A stretch of 64,000 bases of DNA from Axinella damicornis (Eukaryota > Porifera > Demospongiae > Axinellida > Axinellidae). Shown here in pieces: positions 60,021-64,000 of the stretch. The notes under the pieces were generated by a model. That model searched no databases and had not been told where the DNA came from. It saw only the letters and a program-made list of their open reading frames with translations. A program made the position numbers and the translations under genes. The stretch spans positions 1,841,950 through 1,905,949 of the forward strand of contig OZ007512.1 of NCBI GenBank assembly GCA_963931865.1, in the 5' to 3' direction. Every line of letters begins with the position of its first letter. Within the stretch, counting starts at the first letter, position 1.

Positions 60021-62362
60021 GTAAGTGAACGTGATGCTTGTAGATCAGTGTCTTGTGTGAGCAGTTCGCATGCTAGATGTTTAATAGCGCTGAGTAATTA
60101 CAGAAGAGCCAATAACTTTAACATCACTGGTGACCCTTGTCACGGGTATAGCTAGCTAGCTATAGCTAGCTAGCTATTGCTGAAATAAACACGCGTGAAT
60201 AGAAGAAGAAGAAGAAGAAGAATCGACTCCTCATCGTACCAGTAACTCCCTGATCATTTGCGCCTAAGGCTCCCCCATGGCAAAATTGGGCAACCTTTTG
60301 GCAAAATCCATGTCATCTTCAGCCATCCATCCATCACTGACTGTACAGCCATATAATTAATTATTAATTAATACTGCACTGCAACAATGATGACAATAGC
60401 CCAGGGACTTCAGTGAGACTTTGCCAGTGGGAGATGGGCAGCAGCAATCGATGTACTCAACTAAACACTTTGCCTCCACCACTCTTAAATGCCCGGGCAA
60501 ATCGACATTCTGGCTATACCACTCCGTGTCATGGAAAGGACGAGAACACCTAGTGCATTTGTGATCACAACACTGTATAATGTTGTTGATGGTTGTTGAT
60601 GGACAGTCTGGCGAACTGATGCCAGTAAGCCGATCGATGTTCCATCTCTGGCGTCACTATTTCATTGAATCACCACCAGAATACATCTGAACTCGCAGGG
60701 ATTAATAATAACAAATAGATCTGATTGTGTTGAACAATAAATTAATAGCATGCAATGGATGACTGCCGAGCTTGAGTATAGGCTACCGTAAGCGCTCTAA
60801 ATTTGTGCAACTCTAATTCTGTGTCAAAATTGCCAGCAAGTCATTCACATCTGGTGGCATGCAGTCATGCCGGTCACTCATGCCACACTGCCATAATAAC
60901 TTGCTGGATCAAGAGTGTTCTAGAATTGTGTACAGCGGTCACAGATTTTGATATGTACTGTACTCTGTTAAAAATGAGGTGTTTAATAAACACCCTGGGG
61001 AGCTTCACAATCGTGGTTACTTAAAACAAGCTTTGATCTATTTTATTAAAAGGTAAATGGCATGATCATGGTGTGTACATATTGCTTAGCCTCGTTCCCA
61101 GTCCCACGCCCAGCTTTTCATCGCTTGCAGTGCAGTACGGTAAAGCGCTTTATCGTACTGCAAGCGACGAAAAGCTGGGTGTGCGACTGGGAACAAGGCT
61201 ACATATTGCTGTGATCAACAATTTGAAAGGGCGGATATAGGGTGGATGGATTGTGGCATTTGGATATTCAGTTGCTATGTACATGCCTAAGATTAACGCT
61301 TTGCTGTCTTAATAATATTATATTAAGTCTCCTGATCAAAGACTCATTTCTGAATAATGTCAAAAGCAGTCGTGCTGCATAAATAAACACAGTGTATTGG
61401 TTAATCTAAACCCTGTGCATGCTATATATTATTATAGTGTATTCACTAGGCTGGATTATGAGGCGGAGTATAATTATTCAAGAGGTGTGCATGCTATAGT
61501 ATATTCACTGTGCCGGATTATGAGGCTGAGTATCCATAATAGTTATAGATGTCATGTGCACATCACACTCAGTCTGAGAATGCACAGTAGTATGTAATGC
61601 CGTTTCCCGATTGCTATTGTGCCACATGTTGCAACACTGTTGTCTGGTGAGCTGAAGGAGGCAGATGTAGGCCTGGTCGATGGGAGGGGAGGTTTGATGT
61701 TTCTGTTACTGGATACTTCCCGTAGGGTGGGGGGACCTGCTGGTATATCATTATTCAAGAGGTGTGCAAACTATAGTACATTCACTAGGGTAGAGTAGGA
61801 GGCAGGTGAATACCCAACTTGTGCATGATGCAATACTGTGTTTACTGCGTACCGGTAAACAGTACTAAACACTGAATAATTTTGGTTGTTTATTAATAAT
61901 TGGAACAAGCATGATTCTATTACACAATGTCATATAGCTAACTCCAGTTTCAACGCCAACTGCATGGTATTGATGTGTATTGTAAGGCCATGCACTAATT
62001 ATAGTAGAGGTACAGCAATATATACCAAAAACATGCTTGCAAATACACAGTCAAATATAGTTTCATTGTAGCACTACCTGGCAGCATGTTAACACACAGA
62101 GTTTGTCTTCTTGAATGAACTTGAAGCAATTGGTGGAAGGCTCACATTCATATTCCCGTGACTCATGGCAACACTCAGTCTAGTCTGGACCTATCCTATA
62201 CAGTACTTGCTAGGAGGGACTGTAATCGAAGGAAATTGTATCTACCACACTAGTACTGTACCTGAACTGCATGGCCATGTAATCTATTACTGTTATCTCA
62301 CTATTTAAAACTTTGTGGTTCCGTAAATTCACATTGATAATACCATATAATTATTCTTGCAG
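60021..62362. other. Presumed leader intron of ankyrin gene 4
   Basis: No coding sequence. Contains a TAGCTAGC palindromic stretch at about 60150-60176, an (AAG)n tract near 60200, a fold-back at 61087-61201 and a two-copy tandem repeat at about 61410-61535 (AGGCGGAGTATAATTATTCA region) with a third, worn copy near 61745. Confidence 0.5.
61087..61201. mobile_element. Fold-back element, TAGCCTCGTTCCCAG family
   Basis: TAGCCTCGTTCCCAGTCCCA at the left; right end CTGGGAACAAGGCTA. Inner stems CGCTTGCAGTGCAGTACG / CGTACTGCAAGCG. Confidence 0.88.
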
Positions 62363-62459
62363 GATAACAACTTGTAATTGACTTTATTACCAGCAAGGAT
62401 TAAACGTTCAGCTCCTAATTTCCCAAGGTCAATCCATAATACTATCAGCAGCCTCAGAT
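62363..62459 (+). other. Predicted 5' UTR part of ankyrin gene 4's ATG exon
   Basis: Starts GATAACA after TTATTCTTGCAG, the same acceptor and first bases as at 37356 before gene 2. Confidence 0.5.
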
Positions 62460-64000
62460 ATGGAATCACAGCTGTTTCAGGCTTGCACAGATGGAGACCT
62501 TTCATCCCTTGAAGACCTCATTGCAACGCATGGACTGACTCTGAGTGGGGTGAAGGACCCTTCAGGCCTCACTCTCCTACATCTTGCATGTAAACATGGA
62601 CATCTCAATATCGTCTATTATCTTATCAATAAACAGAACTTCAAGTTCAAACCAGAAACTACCACCCCTAATGGCCGCACTCCTCTTCACCTTGCCTGCA
62701 AGAGTGGACACCTACACATTGCAAGATGTCTCATAACTGATTACAAGTGCAATCCACACTGCGCTGACAATGATGGCTACACTCCACTACATGCAGCCAG
62801 TGAAAGCGGCAACCTTGACAGCGTTAAGTACCTCATTACTGAAAATGGTTGTAATCCACAAGTTAGTGACAGTGTTGGTAATACTCCCCTCCATTGTGCA
62901 AGTAAAAGTGGGCACCTGAATATTGTACAACATCTGCTTATAGACTTTCACTGTGATCCACAGAAGCACAACACCCTAAGTAGCATTCCTCTCCACTATG
63001 CTTGCTGGGGTGGAGCACTTCCTGTTGTCAAGTACCTTGTCAGTGAGCACCACTGCAGTCCTGACCACACTAATATGTTTGGTAATACTTCAGTCCACCT
63101 GGCATGTCTGTACGGCCACCTCGCTACGGTCAAGTACCTTGCAAAAGAATGTAAGTGTAACCTACAGATTGTTAACAATTATGGCCTCACTCCACTGCAC
63201 TTTGCATGCTTGAATGGACACCTACATACGGTAATATATCTCCTCTCGCAATGCAACTGCAACCTTCAGTGTTGTACGATCACAGGCAATACTCCACTGC
63301 ACTGTGCTTGTGAGAATGGTCATCTTGAAGTTGCAAAGTATCTCATCAATGAACACGACTGCGACACAGAACCTGAAATTGTTTTTCAGTACACACCCCT
63401 GCATTCAGCAGCTAGAAATGGCCACTTAGCTGTTGTAGAATACCTTACTGGTGAACTAGGCTGCAATGCACATACTGCAGATAAAGATCATCTCACTCCA
63501 TTGCACTATGCATGCAGTGGAGGACACCTGAGCACTATAATATTTCTCATCTCGAAATGCAACTGTAATGCGGAGTGCACTGATAAAAATGGCACTACTC
63601 CACTCCACTATGCTTGCTTGAAAGGCCATCTTGAAGTTGTAAAGCACTTAATTAATGAATACGAGCTTGATCCAAACCATGGTAATACTAGTGGCCTGAC
63701 ACCTCTGCATGCAGCTGCTGGCCATGGCCACCTGGCTGTTGTGAAGTATCTCATCTGTGACCTTGGTTGTAACCCAAACATTTGTGGCATTACTGGCCTA
63801 ACTCCACTGCACAATGCTTCTGCTAATGGTCACCTTCATATGGTGAGATATTTGATCAGGGAACACAACTGTAATCCACAATGTGTTGACAACTGTGGTA
63901 TGACTCCATTGCATTTTGCTTGTTTTCTTGGACACCTGGATATCGTCAAATACCTGATGCATGACCAGAAATGTGCATGTGATCCAGAGTGTGGCATTGA
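62460..64000 (+). CDS. Ankyrin gene 4, 5' part (runs off the window)
   Basis: Open from the ATG at 62460 (MESQLFQACTDGD) to the window end, 513 full codons without a stop. The TCAGATATGGAA context matches gene 2. All visible sequence is ankyrin repeats, about 15 units, in the same order as the first units of gene 2 (CKSGHLHIARCLIT, then the WGGALPVVKYLVSEH unit, then EPEIVFQYTPLHSAARNGH). By homology the exon should continue to Roc and COR beyond the right edge. No damage is visible. Confidence 0.88.
   Translation, partial: MESQLFQACTDGDLSSLEDLIATHGLTLSGVKDPSGLTLLHLACKHGHLNIVYYLINKQNFKFKPETTTPNGRTPLHLACKSGHLHIARCLITDYKCNPHCADNDGYTPLHAASESGNLDSVKYLITENGCNPQVSDSVGNTPLHCASKSGHLNIVQHLLIDFHCDPQKHNTLSSIPLHYACWGGALPVVKYLVSEHHCSPDHTNMFGNTSVHLACLYGHLATVKYLAKECKCNLQIVNNYGLTPLHFACLNGHLHTVIYLLSQCNCNLQCCTITGNTPLHCACENGHLEVAKYLINEHDCDTEPEIVFQYTPLHSAARNGHLAVVEYLTGELGCNAHTADKDHLTPLHYACSGGHLSTIIFLISKCNCNAECTDKNGTTPLHYACLKGHLEVVKHLINEYELDPNHGNTSGLTPLHAAAGHGHLAVVKYLICDLGCNPNICGITGLTPLHNASANGHLHMVRYLIREHNCNPQCVDNCGMTPLHFACFLGHLDIVKYLMHDQKCACDPECGI

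Overview
This is animal nuclear DNA, probably from a sponge. Coding exons are split by short GT-AG introns, the gaps are AT-rich and full of fold-back elements, minisatellites and long poly-G runs, and the main genes join ankyrin repeats, a Roc GTPase, a COR-like region and a Death domain. The demosponge assignment rests on overall character (dense short-intron genes, abundant TAGCTAGCTA-type words, Death/ankyrin expansions), not on a database match.

The backbone is a plus-strand tandem family of ANK-Roc-COR-Death genes. Their order of parts resembles animal death-associated protein kinase (DAPK) without the kinase. Five members are visible: the last exons of one at the left edge (141-911); gene 1 (15866-23745, four exons, modelled 2323 aa); gene 2 (37511-51796, three exons, modelled 4224 aa); gene 3 (54260-58750, broken by one stop and one frameshift); and gene 4 (from 62460 off the right edge). 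Gene 3's last introns and exons are a close duplicate of the left edge (57652-58750 versus 1-911), so this part of the cluster grew by segmental duplication. Ankyrin number differs greatly between members because 306-bp and 2139-bp blocks were duplicated inside the giant first exon.

A second family is interleaved: a short secreted-Cys-rich plus multi-transmembrane protein (4139-6739, intact) and a damaged paralogue (30671-32112). Together with a conserved CACGTG/GC-box/splice-donor cassette they form a larger repeated block: transmembrane gene, then leader cassette, then ANK-Roc gene. The cassette occurs four times (9527, 11083, 32538, 59802), always 2-6 kb upstream of an ankyrin gene, and I read it as promoter plus noncoding first exon.

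Other contents: an intronless EF-hand calcium-binding protein (28051-28599) with a small inverted fragment of its 3' end (25456-25622); a 41-bp satellite (7241-8949) interrupted by a terminal-inverted-repeat element; a 51/54-bp minisatellite just upstream of gene 2 (36336-37241); a piggyBac-like TTAA element (26556-27053); at least eight members of a TAGCCTCGTTCCCAG fold-back family; and a weak two-exon candidate on the minus strand (52403-53332). No tRNA, rRNA or CRISPR locus was recognised.
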